64,000 bases of DNA from Sphingobacteriaceae bacterium (GTDB lineage: Bacteria > Bacteroidota > Bacteroidia > B-17B0 > Aurantibacillaceae): assembly GCA_947453445.1 (NCBI GenBank), contig CANGGP010000007.1, positions 17,985 through 81,984 on the forward strand, in the 5' to 3' direction. The translations under genes were made by a program, and so were the position numbers. Positions 1 to 9,900 of the stretch are shown here, piece after piece. The notes beneath the pieces were generated by a model. It searched no databases. It had not been told where the DNA came from and saw only the letters and a program-made list of their open reading frames with translations. The first letter of the stretch is position 1. Each line of letters opens with the position of its first letter.

Positions 1-500
1 GTGCCTGCTTCTTCGCGCATGGTTTTTTCTTGAAAAGCAACAATGCGTTTTTGTGCATTACAATGAATGGTGCCAAAACGCGCCGCATTACTTACAGTTC
101 TTAAAGCCAAAGAACATTCAGCTTTTGATGCCAAATGGCTTTGAAAGTATTGTTGTAAATCACAATCAAAAAATGAATCACCGTTTAACACCAAACAATT
201 TTCATCTTGACATTTTTCTAAAGCCAAGCGAATACCGCCTCCCGTGCCCAAAGGATTTTCTTCAAGGGCGTATTGAATGTTTAGTCCCAAATATTGATTG
301 CCAAAATATTTTTCAATCACCTCATGTAAATGGCCAACCGAAAAAACAATGTTTTGAATGCCGAAATGTTTAAGGTATAAAACTTGGTAATGTAAAAATG
401 GCTTACCAAGAATTGGCGCCATGGGTTTTGGCACATCACTTACAACAGATTTTAATCTGGTGCCGAAGCCCCCGGCTAATATGATGGCAGTATTTAACAA
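1..500 (-). CDS. Sugar-phosphate nucleotidyltransferase (HddC-like), partial
   Basis: Incomplete: the gene runs off the left edge. The visible part is the N-terminal 166 codons of a nucleotidyltransferase with the signature ILAGGFGTRL, a PKPMAPILGKP segment and the GTGGG and LNGDSFFD motifs of the family that makes NDP-sugars. The frame has no ATG; the best start is TTG at 500, five bases after the gmhA stop, directly before NTAIILAGG. Next to gmhA the likely role is D-glycero-D-manno-heptose-1-phosphate guanylyltransferase for a surface glycan. That substrate is inferred from context; a mannose- or glucose-1-phosphate enzyme is also possible. Confidence 0.85.
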   Translation of the reverse strand, partial: MLNTAIILAGGFGTRLKSVVSDVPKPMAPILGKPFLHYQVLYLKHFGIQNIVFSVGHLHEVIEKYFGNQYLGLNIQYALEENPLGTGGGIRLALEKCQDENCLVLNGDSFFDCDLQQYFQSHLASKAECSLALRTVSNAARFGTIHCNAQKRIVAFQEKTMREEAG

Positions 501-504
501 GGAT

Positions 505-1086
505 TTACTTTTTTGGAAATAAATTCATTTCAACCATTTCGCAAATGGTATGGCCTAATAACATATGACACTCTTGAATTCTTGGTGTATCGGTACTAGG
601 AATATTAATTAAATATTGGCTAATGTCTTTTAATTTACCGCCTGTTTCACCGGTAAACGAAACAGTAATCATGCCTTTGGCATTGGCTTTTTCTATCGCT
701 TTTACAACGTTGCCGCTGTTTCCGCTGGTACTCAGGCCAATTAAAACATCGCCTTTTTGCCCCATGGCTTCCACCAAACGGCTGTAAATAACATCATAAC
801 TATAATCATTGGCTACGGCTGTAGTATAGCTTGTGTTTACGTGCAAAGCTTCTGAAAATAAAGGTGGGCGATCGTAATAAAACCTTCCACTTAATTCAGC
901 TGCCAAATGTTGGGCATCGGCTGCACTGCCGCCATTGCCGCACCAAAGCACTTTTCCGCCTTTTTGATAACATTGCGTGATGTGATTCACAATAGCATCA
1001 ATATTGCTTAATATATTTTGATCAAGTAATAAACGACTTTTTAAGTCGATGGAATTTTCAATCTTGCGTTTAATAAAGTCAATCAT
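505..1086 (-). CDS. gmhA: Phosphoheptose isomerase (sedoheptulose-7-phosphate isomerase)
   Basis: 193 residues, normal length for GmhA. It is a single SIS domain with the phosphosugar loop WCGNGGSAADAQH, the AAELSGRF segment carrying the catalytic Glu, STSGNSGNV, and ECHMLLGHTICEMVE near the C-terminus with the second catalytic His. The family converts sedoheptulose 7-phosphate to D-glycero-D-manno-heptose 7-phosphate, the first step of heptose synthesis for LPS or S-layer glycans. It is cytoplasmic. The nucleotidyltransferase gene follows after 4 nt, so the two are probably cotranscribed. Confidence 0.93.
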   Translation of the reverse strand: MIDFIKRKIENSIDLKSRLLLDQNILSNIDAIVNHITQCYQKGGKVLWCGNGGSAADAQHLAAELSGRFYYDRPPLFSEALHVNTSYTTAVANDYSYDVIYSRLVEAMGQKGDVLIGLSTSGNSGNVVKAIEKANAKGMITVSFTGETGGKLKDISQYLINIPSTDTPRIQECHMLLGHTICEMVEMNLFPKK

Positions 1087-1261
1087 GCAATAAATTTATG
1101 TTTTTTTGAGGACATTCGTGCTGAAATACACTGTCAAGTATCATTTTTAATGTGCTTTGATTGCATTTTGTATGAATTTCAAAAATCGCTATAAGAGAAG
1201 GCTTAAATTCTTTGTCGGTTAAATGATTCTCATATTGCCAAAACCCGCGAATTACATTCAA
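1079..1261 (-). CDS. Short uncharacterised ORF or gene remnant upstream of gmhA
   Basis: A 60-codon ATG-initiated frame that directly follows an in-frame TGA and overlaps the gmhA start by 8 nt, an arrangement typical of translational coupling. The product has no signal peptide or recognisable domain. The stretch PSLIAIFEIHTKCNQ then LKMILDSVF vaguely resembles the first strand and helix of a GT2 glycosyltransferase, so it may be a decayed fragment. I do not recognise a function and the ORF may be fortuitous. Confidence 0.25.
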   Translation of the reverse strand: MNVIRGFWQYENHLTDKEFKPSLIAIFEIHTKCNQSTLKMILDSVFQHECPQKNINLLHD

Positions 1262-1431
1262 ACCAAGGGCAATTTATTCGATTTAAAGGTTGAGCAGCAC
1301 AAAATATTAAAAGGCTTCGGTTAAAAAATAAATTAATCTGAAAAACACATTGCCGTGATTTGTAAATTAAAATAAAATGTTAAGTTTGTTGTAATGATTC
1401 GCCAAAATTGAATCTAAAGCTGACACGATCC

Positions 1432-2187
1432 ATGCAAATTGAAGTTTGTTATAGTCCAAATTCTTTTCATCTCTTTCAAAATCCCAATGCAATTGTGGTG
1501 GTAATTGATGTTTTGAGGGCTACTTCGGCCATAACCACAGCTTTTTACAATGGCGTCTCGAAAATGATTCCGGTGGCTACGGTTGATGAGGCATTGGTTT
1601 ATAAGGAGCAAGGATTGATGGTGGCTGCTGAAAGGGATGGCGAAATTGTAAACGGTTTTGATCTTGGGAATAGTCCTTTTGGATACATGAATACCCGTGT
1701 AAAAGGAAAAACAATTGCCATTACAACTACCAACGGAACCCAAGCCATAGAAGCCGCAAAGGCATCAAAGCAGGTGGTGATTGGCAGTTTCTTAAATATG
1801 GATACTTTAATCTATCATTTAAAGAAGGAAAAGAGTCCGGTAATTTTTTTATGTGCCGGATGGAAAAACAAATTTAATTTAGAAGATACTATTTTTGCCG
1901 GTGCCATTGCCCAGGCTTTGATTTACAAACATGGTTTTAATACAGAGTGTGACTCAGCCATTGCAGCCATGGAATTATACAAGCTTGCCAAGCACGATGT
2001 GTATGGTTTTTTGGCCAATTCATCACACCGAAATCGCTTATCAAAGCTTGATTTAGAAAGAGATATTAATTATTGTTTAACACCAAATCAATGTCCTGTT
2101 TTACCTGTGCTTGAAGGTAAATTTTTGGTAAAAATGGAACTTCCAAAACACGATTTATTGGTCAATAGTAAAATTTTGAACACATGA
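1432..2187 (+). CDS. comB: 2-phosphosulfolactate phosphatase (ComB)
   Basis: About 251 residues, the usual ComB length. Family landmarks include VVIDVLRATSAITTAF near the N-terminus, AAERDGEIVNGFDLGNSPFGY and ITTTNGTQAI. ComB is a Mg-dependent phosphatase turning 2-phosphosulfolactate into 3-sulfolactate. The start is placed at ATG 1432 (MQIEVCYSP) rather than the upstream TTG at 1408, because similarity to the family begins there. The stop overlaps the next gene by 4 nt (ATGA). The partner enzyme ComA is encoded at 30208-30996, so the organism carries both steps. Confidence 0.9.
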   Translation: MQIEVCYSPNSFHLFQNPNAIVVVIDVLRATSAITTAFYNGVSKMIPVATVDEALVYKEQGLMVAAERDGEIVNGFDLGNSPFGYMNTRVKGKTIAITTTNGTQAIEAAKASKQVVIGSFLNMDTLIYHLKKEKSPVIFLCAGWKNKFNLEDTIFAGAIAQALIYKHGFNTECDSAIAAMELYKLAKHDVYGFLANSSHRNRLSKLDLERDINYCLTPNQCPVLPVLEGKFLVKMELPKHDLLVNSKILNT

Positions 2188-4184
2188 TAAAAACCAGATT
2201 AATCGCTTTACTCTTATTTTTTAGTCTCGTTACCGGTGCTCAAACCACATCGAGCGTGCCTTACCGCGCCAAAACCATGGCCGTGAACATTTACGGATTT
2301 GCACGTTATTTTGATTGGCCTAATTTAGATGTAAACGGCGATTTTAAAATTGGATTATTGGGTGCTGATGAACAATTGGTAAAGGAATTTAATAATCTGG
2401 CTCGCTTTAGAAGGGTGGCCAACCACAATATTTCAATTCTCATTTTAGATGGTTATACCGATTTAAAACGTTTGCAACAAACCGAAATGTTATATGTAAA
2501 CACGCAGAAGGTGAAGGCATTTCAGGTGAAGGACATCAAAAAAGGCACCTTGGTGATTACCGACAATGAAATGAATTTCAATAATACCATGATAGGTTTT
2601 TATGATGAAAGTGATAAATTGAAATTTGCCTATAACGAATACTTAGCTTACAATTCAGGTGTTGTGATCAGTGAGTCATTCAGGGCTATTCCGAATGTGA
2701 ATTTTAAATTGGCCAAAGTTGATTGGAAAGAAGAAGAACGCATCAGAGAAGATAGAACCATTTCGAAAGATGCCTTAAAAATTGTTTACAATACGGATAA
2801 AGATCCAAAAACCATCAAAAAAGGAAATTCAAGCGATCCTGCTGGTTCAGTGTTTGATGCCAAGGAAGCGCGTAAAGATTGGGACAATGTGATTGATAAA
2901 ATTCTAGGGAATGCTGATAATACTGTGTTTTCGAAGGATGAATTAAAAGAGGTGGCGGGTAAAATATCGGCACAAGAAATGCGACTTCGTGAACAAAAGG
3001 CAAAAATTGATTTGGCTTTGGCCTCAATGACTTCGCAAGAAGAACGCATTAAATTGCAAGAAGAACGTTTGGCCTTAACGGTTTCGCAAAATAAATTACA
3101 AGAATACGAGCTCCACAATCAAATATTGAGGATGGAGAAACAAAAGAAAATTTTGGATGACCAGAAAAAACAAATGGAAGTTCAAAAAGCCAGCATTGTA
3201 AAACAATTGGCGCAAATCAACATGCAAAGAACCATTCTTTGGTTGGGCTTATTAGCTGTGTTGGCTGTATTGTTTAGTTTGTACATGGTTTACCGAAATT
3301 ATAAGCGTACCAAAAAAACCAATGAATTGTTGGAAATTCAAAAACTCGAAATTCAAGAACAAAAACATTTGGTGGAAGAAAAACACAAAGAAATTTCGGA
3401 TAGTATCAACTACGCCGAAAGGATTCAACGCACATTTTTGGCCAGTAAAGATTTAATGGATGAAAATTTAGGCGAGTATTTTGTATTCTTTAAACCTAAA
3501 GATGTGGTGAGTGGTGACTTTTATTGGGCCGCAAAAATTGACAATTCAACCAATCTATTAAACACAGGCAGCAACAGTAGAATTAATGATGGTAAATTTG
3601 TAATGGCAACTGCAGATAGCACCGGGCACGGTGTGCCGGGCGCCATTATGAGTTTATTAAACATTTACAGTTTAGAGAGGTCAATTGAATTGTACACCGA
3701 GCCGGCTGAGATTTTAAACCACACCCGTAAATTAATTATCGATCGTTTAAAAAAGGATGGCAGTAAAGAGGGTGGAAAAGATGGGATGGATTGTAGCTTA
3801 ATTTCATTTGATTTAAAGAATTTACGTTTAAGTTATGCCGCCGCTAATAATCCGGTTTGGGTTGTAAGAAAAAATGAACTACTCGAATTCACGGCCGATA
3901 AAATGCCGGTTGGAAAACATGATAGAGACGGCATTTCATTTGTGCAACATTCAGTAAACCTTGAAAAGGGCGATATGGTGTATGCTTTAACCGATGGTAT
4001 GCCTGATCAGTTTGGCGGACCAAAGGGTAAAAAATTCATGTACAAAAAATTAAAGGAGTTGTTGATTTCAATTTCAATGCAGCCTTTACATGAGCAACGT
4101 ATGCGATTGGAACGTGAAATTCTTGACTGGATGGGCGACAATGAACAAGTGGATGATATCACACTCATTGGTGTGAGAATTTAA
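2184..4184 (+). CDS. Membrane-anchored SpoIIE-type PP2C phosphatase with periplasmic YfiR-like domain
   Basis: 666 residues. A signal peptide (about 1-19) is followed by a YfiR-like domain (about 28-170), a predicted periplasmic coiled coil rich in Glu, Gln and Lys (about 240-345), one transmembrane helix (about 350-370), a second short coiled coil, then a SpoIIE/PP2C phosphatase domain (about 415-666). The phosphatase shows VSGDFYW, ADSTGHGVPGA, MDCSLISFD, ALTDGMPDQFGG and DDITLIG, which carry the metal-binding Asp and Gly residues. Such proteins typically dephosphorylate anti-sigma antagonists; here the periplasmic domain presumably senses a signal. It is translationally coupled to comB by a 4-nt overlap. 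Confidence 0.85.
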   Translation: MIKTRLIALLLFFSLVTGAQTTSSVPYRAKTMAVNIYGFARYFDWPNLDVNGDFKIGLLGADEQLVKEFNNLARFRRVANHNISILILDGYTDLKRLQQTEMLYVNTQKVKAFQVKDIKKGTLVITDNEMNFNNTMIGFYDESDKLKFAYNEYLAYNSGVVISESFRAIPNVNFKLAKVDWKEEERIREDRTISKDALKIVYNTDKDPKTIKKGNSSDPAGSVFDAKEARKDWDNVIDKILGNADNTVFSKDELKEVAGKISAQEMRLREQKAKIDLALASMTSQEERIKLQEERLALTVSQNKLQEYELHNQILRMEKQKKILDDQKKQMEVQKASIVKQLAQINMQRTILWLGLLAVLAVLFSLYMVYRNYKRTKKTNELLEIQKLEIQEQKHLVEEKHKEISDSINYAERIQRTFLASKDLMDENLGEYFVFFKPKDVVSGDFYWAAKIDNSTNLLNTGSNSRINDGKFVMATADSTGHGVPGAIMSLLNIYSLERSIELYTEPAEILNHTRKLIIDRLKKDGSKEGGKDGMDCSLISFDLKNLRLSYAAANNPVWVVRKNELLEFTADKMPVGKHDRDGISFVQHSVNLEKGDMVYALTDGMPDQFGGPKGKKFMYKKLKELLISISMQPLHEQRMRLEREILDWMGDNEQVDDITLIGVRI

Positions 4185-4189
4185 TACAC

Positions 4190-5389
4190 TTATCGGCGCG
4201 TCATTGTGTCGGGATTTTTCACAGCTTTTTTACTTCCACCGTACAATTCAAATTTTAAATAGCGGCACTCCAATGCACCGTTGTAAATTTGAATTTTACG
4301 TGAAGGCCGCAAGCCAATGCTTTTAATGGCTTCGGGATTACTGGTAATAATCCACGCATTAAAATTTTGAAAATCTTTTTTTAGTTTATCGCCAATTTCT
4401 TTGTAAAGCGCTGTAATTTCTGCAACCGGTAAACGCTCGCCGTATGGGGGATTAAGTATCACCACGCCCGCATTACGACTCGGCTTCATGTCAAAAAAGG
4501 ATGATTCGCTACATTTTACAACATCATCTACTTTTGCATTTTTGGCATTGCTGATGGCCTTTTTAAGTGTAAAGGCATCGATGTCGTTTGCAATAATTTC
4601 AACCGATTCTTCACGTATTTTATTGATAGCACTTTCAAAAATGGTGTCGTAAAGTTTTTCATCGTAATTGCGCCACAACATAAAACCGAAATTATTTCTG
4701 TAATAGCCCGGTGGAATATTATTGGCCCATAGCGCCGCTTCAATAGCAATGGTGCCGGCACCGCACATGCCGTCAACAAGCAATAAGTGCTTTTCCCATT
4801 GACTTAATTTTACCAAACCTGCTGCCAATACTTCTTTCATGGGTGCTTCGTTGATGTCGGCGCGATAACCCCTTTTGTATAAAGGATCACCGCTACTGTC
4901 GATGTTTAAGCTGACTTCGTTTTTGTATATATGCACATACAATTTAAAAATTGGCCTTATTAAATCTACATCAGGGCGTTTACCGGTTTTTTCACGGAAG
5001 CGATCAACAATGCCATCTTTTACTTTTTGAGATACAAATAAGCTGTGTGAAAAAATTTCAGAGTTGGTCACACCTTCCACCATGAGGGTGTCGGTATTCG
5101 AAATAAATTCTTCCCAAGCAATTGATTTAATGTGATCGTAAAGTTCTTGTTCGTTATTCGCAACAAACTTAGCAATGGGAACAATCACTTTTAATGCCGT
5201 GTGTAAACACAAATTGGCTTTGTATAAAAAGCCCAAATCACCGGTAACAGCAACGCCACGTTTAAAAGGCAGGATGTTTTTGCCGCCCAATTGTTGTAAT
5301 TCTTTCGCAAGAATTTCTTCCAAGCCAAAAAATGTGGTCACCTTCATTTCGAAGTCACCGCTGTGTTTGTATGTGTAGTTAAGATTCAA
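4190..5389 (-). CDS. rlmL: THUMP-domain 23S rRNA (guanine-N2)-methyltransferase, RlmL-like
   Basis: 399 residues. The N-terminus (TTFFGLEEILAKELQQLGG) and following region form the THUMP RNA-binding domain. The C-terminal half is a Rossmann methyltransferase with DGMCGAGTIAIEAA for SAM binding and NPPYGERL around residue 310 as the catalytic N-methylation motif. By family it methylates G2445 of 23S rRNA. The RlmK half found in gammaproteobacterial RlmKL is absent, as is usual in this phylum. It converges with the SpoIIE gene across a 5-nt gap with no terminator. Confidence 0.9.
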   Translation of the reverse strand: MNLNYTYKHSGDFEMKVTTFFGLEEILAKELQQLGGKNILPFKRGVAVTGDLGFLYKANLCLHTALKVIVPIAKFVANNEQELYDHIKSIAWEEFISNTDTLMVEGVTNSEIFSHSLFVSQKVKDGIVDRFREKTGKRPDVDLIRPIFKLYVHIYKNEVSLNIDSSGDPLYKRGYRADINEAPMKEVLAAGLVKLSQWEKHLLLVDGMCGAGTIAIEAALWANNIPPGYYRNNFGFMLWRNYDEKLYDTIFESAINKIREESVEIIANDIDAFTLKKAISNAKNAKVDDVVKCSESSFFDMKPSRNAGVVILNPPYGERLPVAEITALYKEIGDKLKKDFQNFNAWIITSNPEAIKSIGLRPSRKIQIYNGALECRYLKFELYGGSKKAVKNPDTMTRR

Positions 5390-5398
5390 AATAATGTT

Positions 5399-6274
5399 TT
5401 AAGGAAATAAAATTTCGGTTGTATTGGTTTGTATTTTATCGGCGATTTCGTCGGTAGGTAAATCATTGTCGTCGGTGCCAAATGGATCTTCAATTTCTTC
5501 ACTGATTAATTCCAATGAGGCAAAAGCATAAAACATCACCATCACAATTGGAATAGACCAATAACCCATGCTTAAGCCAAATGAAATGGGCATGGTGATG
5601 ATGTAAAGGAAAACAATTTTTTTGATGAAAATGCTATACGAATATGGAATAGGTGTGTTCTTAATCCGTTCGCAAGCCCCGCAAACATCAGTCATTTCAT
5701 TGATGTTTTGATGGATAAATAAATAATCATCATGATGATTGTTTTGTTTCTTTAAATATTTCAAAAGATAAGCCGTTAATAATTTTGCAATGTAATTGGG
5801 TTTATGGGCAGCGTTGAGGTATGATTCTTTTTTAAAATAATTTGAATAGGTTAAAAGCGATTCAGCTGTTTTGCCGCGAAGATGTTCCTTTAATGACAAA
5901 GCATAATTCGCAATGAGCAATTGTATTTCCTTTCTAGCAGATTCGTCTTCTTCAGGAAATAGCGCATTTACTTTGATGGCCAAATTGCGAGCATTGTTTA
6001 ACAATGAACCCCACAGTTTGCGGCCTTCCCACCAACGGTCGTAAGCCGAATTAATGCGAAAAACCAAAACCAAAGAAATTATGAAACCTGAAATTTGGTG
6101 AAATACGGTAAGATTGCTAGGTAAGAAATCTTTCAAAAAGTGCTGCTCCAAATAACTTACGCCTGCTGTGATAAATCCAAGTAAAAGGATTGAAGGAAAT
6201 AAAATTCGCAAAGTGTCTGATTTGTGAAAATGCACAATCAGTTTAATCCAGTCTTTTGGGTTATAGGTAACCAT
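5399..6274 (-). CDS. Bestrophin-like anion channel (UPF0187)
   Basis: 291 residues with about four hydrophobic segments: near residues 23-42, 58-75, and two close together around 215-250. The motifs SAYDRWWEGRKLWGSLLNNARNLA and ELISEEIEDPFGTDDNDLP are hallmarks of bacterial bestrophins; the acidic C-terminal loop corresponds to the calcium-clasp region of the eukaryotic members. Members are pentameric inner-membrane ion channels. It lies 9 nt upstream of rlmL and 8 nt downstream of rocD on the same strand, so the three may be one transcript, without an obvious functional link. Confidence 0.88.
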   Translation of the reverse strand: MVTYNPKDWIKLIVHFHKSDTLRILFPSILLLGFITAGVSYLEQHFLKDFLPSNLTVFHQISGFIISLVLVFRINSAYDRWWEGRKLWGSLLNNARNLAIKVNALFPEEDESARKEIQLLIANYALSLKEHLRGKTAESLLTYSNYFKKESYLNAAHKPNYIAKLLTAYLLKYLKKQNNHHDDYLFIHQNINEMTDVCGACERIKNTPIPYSYSIFIKKIVFLYIITMPISFGLSMGYWSIPIVMVMFYAFASLELISEEIEDPFGTDDNDLPTDEIADKIQTNTTEILFP

Positions 6275-6282
6275 TGATTGTC

Positions 6283-7515
6283 TTAATTAAAATTAAGAAT
6301 CACTTCTCTGATTATGTGCACACAATCCATCAATTGTACTTCGGTAATCATTAATGGCGGTGCAAAGCGGATAATATCGCCATGTGTAGGCTTGGCCAAC
6401 AAGCCATGTTCAGCAAATTTTACGCATACATCCCATGCGGTTTTGCCATTTCTTTCTTGAATCACAATGGCATTAAATAAACCTTTTCCTCTAACGGTTG
6501 TGATGAGGTTACTTTCTTGCTTAAGTTTATTCATTTCTTGGCGAAATAATTTCCCTAAGTGTTCAGAATTTTCAGCCATTTTTTCATCCTTTAAAACTTG
6601 GAGCGCTTCCATGGCAACAGCGCAGGCCAGCGGATTGCCACCGTAGGTTGAGCCATGTTCACCGGGCTTAATGGTTAACATAATTTCATTCGAACACAAT
6701 ACGGCACTCACCGGAATGGTGCCGCCACTCAAGGCTTTGCCCAATACCAAAATATCGGGTTTTACTTCTTCATGATCACAAGCCAACATTTTACCGGTGC
6801 GACACAAACCTGTTTGTACTTCGTCGGCAATAAACAAAACGTTATACTTTGAGCACAAGGCACGAACGCCTTTTAAATAGCCTTCATCGGGCACTACCAC
6901 GCCGGCCTCGCCTTGAATGGGCTCAACCATAAACGCCGCGGTGTTCGGGTCTTTGATGGCTTCTTCCAAGGCTTGTAAATCATTGTAATCTACCAACTCA
7001 TAGCCGGGTAAAAACGGACCAAAGCCTGAAAAGCTGCTAGGGTCGTTGCTTGCAGAAATTGCAGCCAATGTACGGCCCCAAAAATTGCCTCTGGCAAAAA
7101 CCATTTTGGCACAATTTTCTTTAACACCTTTTACATCATAAGCCCAACGACGTGCAAGTTTCAAAGCCGTTTCGCCGCCTTCTACGCCTGTATTCATAGG
7201 TAGTACCTTGTCGTAACCAAAATAATTGCAAATGTATTTTTCATATTCACCCAGTACAGAATTGTAAAATGCACGAGAGGTTAACGTTAATTTTTGTGCC
7301 TGAAGTGTCAGTGCCTTAATAATACGCGGATGACAATGCCCTTGATTGACCGCACTATATGCCGCCAAAAAATCATAATACTTTTTGCCTTCAACATCCC
7401 ATACAAAAACACCTTCTCCTTTTTCAATCACCACCGGAATGGGATGGTAATTATGTGCCCCGTAACAATCTTCCAATTCAATTAAGTGAGCACTTTTTGT
7501 CATCTCGTCAATCAT
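6283..7515 (-). CDS. rocD: Ornithine aminotransferase
   Basis: 410 residues, class III PLP-dependent aminotransferase. It shows the N-terminal [19 protein letters not shown] signature (here [15 protein letters not shown]), [16 protein letters not shown] for phosphate binding, [16 protein letters not shown] with the cofactor Asp, and VLGKALSGG with the PLP-binding Lys. It transfers the delta-amino group of ornithine to 2-oxoglutarate, linking arginine, proline and glutamate metabolism. ATG at 7515 gives the standard N-terminus; a second in-frame Met lies at residue 5. Confidence 0.94.
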   Translation of the reverse strand: MIDEMTKSAHLIELEDCYGAHNYHPIPVVIEKGEGVFVWDVEGKKYYDFLAAYSAVNQGHCHPRIIKALTLQAQKLTLTSRAFYNSVLGEYEKYICNYFGYDKVLPMNTGVEGGETALKLARRWAYDVKGVKENCAKMVFARGNFWGRTLAAISASNDPSSFSGFGPFLPGYELVDYNDLQALEEAIKDPNTAAFMVEPIQGEAGVVVPDEGYLKGVRALCSKYNVLFIADEVQTGLCRTGKMLACDHEEVKPDILVLGKALSGGTIPVSAVLCSNEIMLTIKPGEHGSTYGGNPLACAVAMEALQVLKDEKMAENSEHLGKLFRQEMNKLKQESNLITTVRGKGLFNAIVIQERNGKTAWDVCVKFAEHGLLAKPTHGDIIRFAPPLMITEVQLMDCVHIIREVILNFN

Positions 7516-7598
7516 AAAAGTAAATAATGTTCAAATATACGAAAATGCCTGCAAATAGGCTTATTCAATGCCCTAAAAGCATCGGGCATGGACAAAAA

Positions 7599-9068
7599 TT
7601 ACATTTTTTGATTCGGTGAATTTTTTTGAATACGGAACAATTTAAAATCCGCATTGGCATAAATCAATTTAAATCGGCTGCTGTCTTGCAGAGGATACTG
7701 TTTTAAAACATCGGTACTTTGTGTTTCATGGCTCAAATAATAGCCTGCTTTGAATTTTTTTAAATCTTCGGCAATTTGCTCTGAATTGGCTGCCGGAAAA
7801 ATGGCAAAGGATTGTACATGGGTGTATAAACACAATGCCCTGGGTTTATCGAATGCCACTATGCTGTTTGAAACGATATGTGCGTTGATGTATTGAAAGG
7901 CTTCAACGGCAGTTTTACTCTGCGGACCATCGAGTACTTCTGTTTCTCTACTTTGAATGCGTTGAATTTCTTCATGGTAAGAAAAAAGCACAAGTGAGCC
8001 CAGTAATAGTGCCAAATAGTGTTGTTTTTGAATCCAAGGTAAAATCGCTTTTTTTAATCCGATTACAGCAAATAAAAAAAGTAAAAACAAAACCGGATAT
8101 AAGAAGCGCATGCCTGCATGACTGAATTTATAACTAATCACCATGAGTACATATACAGGTAAATAATAGACATAAATTGATTTTTTATTTTCAGAATAGA
8201 AATGAAAGACACCAAATAGCGCGAACACCAATAATGCGGCCGATGCCATAATGCCAATATGCCAATATGACTCAACAGGATAGCCTCTAAAAAACATTGA
8301 GAGATGGTAAAGATTATAAGATAAGTGTTCATTCACAGTGCGCCAATAGTGTTCGGTTTCAAAAAAGCCCGGATAATTGGTGTTGCATGGCCAAGCTAAT
8401 TTTAGGCCCAGGTAAAATAAAATGCATGTGAATAGGGTAATGCCGGTGTTTACATTTGCCTTTAACGAAAAATTGCGAATTGATGCTTGCAAAAAAACTT
8501 GATTAAAGAGGTAGGTGAATACCAATAATACGCCAACACTTCTGATGTGAATACTAAATGCGATGAGCAGTCCTAATAAAATACTTAAAAACACATTTTG
8601 TTTTTTTTGCATGAGATACAAACTAAACATCGAAAAAAAAGTAAATGATAAATCAGAAATGACTTCGGTTTTAAAATTCAAGAGCATGGGGTTGTAAGCC
8701 ACAATTAAACTCACAAATATTGCAGTTAAAAATGAACTGTATTGGCGAATCATCAAAAAGCCAAGCAAACAGCTAAGGGCCAAAAACAAACTTTGCAATA
8801 AATTAAAGTAATAAAAGTCGAGGCCCCAAAATTTTACAATCGGACTCAACAACAATGGAAAGCCAACAGGGTAGGCGATAGGGCCGGTAAAGCAATTTTC
8901 ATTAAAAATATAACCTGTTTGGTTTTGGGATACGCCGCTATTAATGTTTTTGGCTTGGTGCACATATTGGGCAAAATCATCTCCCCAATCATGCGAATTT
9001 TTTACATTAATAAAGAATAATGGAATTAAGCATACAATTATGAGCGCAACTTCAATAATCTTTTTCAT
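7599..9068 (-). CDS. Polytopic membrane protein, GT39/PMT-like glycosyltransferase candidate
   Basis: 489 residues with roughly ten to eleven hydrophobic helices and a C-terminal soluble tail of about 100 residues. The first periplasmic loop contains HDWGDDFAQYVHQAKNI, which resembles the acidic D-D/E motif after the first helix of GT-C transferases, and GPIAYPVGFPLLLSP, similar to the loop of GT39-like proteins. These enzymes use polyprenyl-phosphate sugars to glycosylate proteins or lipids. The family assignment is inferred from this layout, not a clear motif match; the acceptor is unknown. Confidence 0.65.
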   Translation of the reverse strand: MKKIIEVALIIVCLIPLFFINVKNSHDWGDDFAQYVHQAKNINSGVSQNQTGYIFNENCFTGPIAYPVGFPLLLSPIVKFWGLDFYYFNLLQSLFLALSCLLGFLMIRQYSSFLTAIFVSLIVAYNPMLLNFKTEVISDLSFTFFSMFSLYLMQKKQNVFLSILLGLLIAFSIHIRSVGVLLVFTYLFNQVFLQASIRNFSLKANVNTGITLFTCILFYLGLKLAWPCNTNYPGFFETEHYWRTVNEHLSYNLYHLSMFFRGYPVESYWHIGIMASAALLVFALFGVFHFYSENKKSIYVYYLPVYVLMVISYKFSHAGMRFLYPVLFLLFLFAVIGLKKAILPWIQKQHYLALLLGSLVLFSYHEEIQRIQSRETEVLDGPQSKTAVEAFQYINAHIVSNSIVAFDKPRALCLYTHVQSFAIFPAANSEQIAEDLKKFKAGYYLSHETQSTDVLKQYPLQDSSRFKLIYANADFKLFRIQKNSPNQKM

Positions 9069-9134
9069 GTATCAGGCTCAGTTGTATATAAATAAATTTA
9101 TTCACGCAGTTTGGTTGCGTTAACAAGGCCTTTT

Positions 9135-9662
9135 TTAATCCTTGATGCTGTATAGTATTTTTTGGAAATCGGCTTTGAATTTTTCTTTGTTTTCTACCGC
9201 TGCCCAAGAAAGTACCTTGTAAAAGGCATTTTTTGTTTCAACAATGCCAACCAAATAATAAATTTCAGTCTTGGCCTCATTGTCGTAATACGAAGCATCA
9301 CTTTCGGCGAAATTTACATCACCAATTTTTTGATACACCACCCTTGAAATTCTGCGTTTCTTTTCATCCTTCAAAAAATCCTTAATGAAATTATCATAAA
9401 AATCATTGATTGAAACGAATGTCATTTCAGCCAATTTAAGTTCTTCTTTGGTGTCTAATATTACAAATCCGTAAACATCTTTCACCACACTTTTATATTG
9501 AATGGTGGCTGAATTATTTAATCCAAATGTTTTGCTCATGTATTCAGGTAAGCTAATGTCGAATACGTGGCCGGCTTTGTAGGGAACTAAATTGCTTTGT
9601 GCGTTTAAATTGGCTTGCAAAATCAATATACAAGTGATGAATAAGGTTAAACGTGTTTTCAT
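9135..9662 (-). CDS. Secreted protein of unknown function
   Basis: 175 residues. A clear signal peptide ends at about residue 21 (LQANLNAQ). The mature part contains VPYKAGHVFDISLPEYMSKTFGLN and a C-terminal segment about ENKEKFKADFQKILYSIKD, the layout of small periplasmic proteins with a PsbP-like or DUF1795-like fold. I do not recognise a specific family. It is followed after 66 nt by the polytopic membrane protein on the same strand. Confidence 0.7.
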   Translation of the reverse strand: MKTRLTLFITCILILQANLNAQSNLVPYKAGHVFDISLPEYMSKTFGLNNSATIQYKSVVKDVYGFVILDTKEELKLAEMTFVSINDFYDNFIKDFLKDEKKRRISRVVYQKIGDVNFAESDASYYDNEAKTEIYYLVGIVETKNAFYKVLSWAAVENKEKFKADFQKILYSIKD

Positions 9663-9900
9663 GTTTTTTTAGATTGAGAAAATTGTTTTTAAATCATTTG
9701 CACTAAAGATTGAATGAAAATAGGTCCAACCAAAAGATGTGAATAAAAGTACAAAATGCCTTTAATTCAAAAAAATAATTATGAAAAAGAGGAAGCCATA
9801 AAACAAATCTTTTTTACAACAAAAGTTTTCCATAACTGAAACTTTCATCAGATATAGCATAAGTATTTCATACAAGGCTTAATGTGCGATTAACTGAGCA
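9663..9900. other. Intergenic stretch without a recognisable gene
   Basis: 238 nt of AT-rich DNA between two minus-strand genes. It must hold the promoter of the secreted protein gene that ends at 9135. I see no tRNA, strong hairpin or terminator. Confidence 0.5.

Noticed and set aside
1408..1431. TTG start of comB at 1408
   Set aside because: Eight extra codons with no family similarity; the ATG at 1432 begins the conserved sequence.
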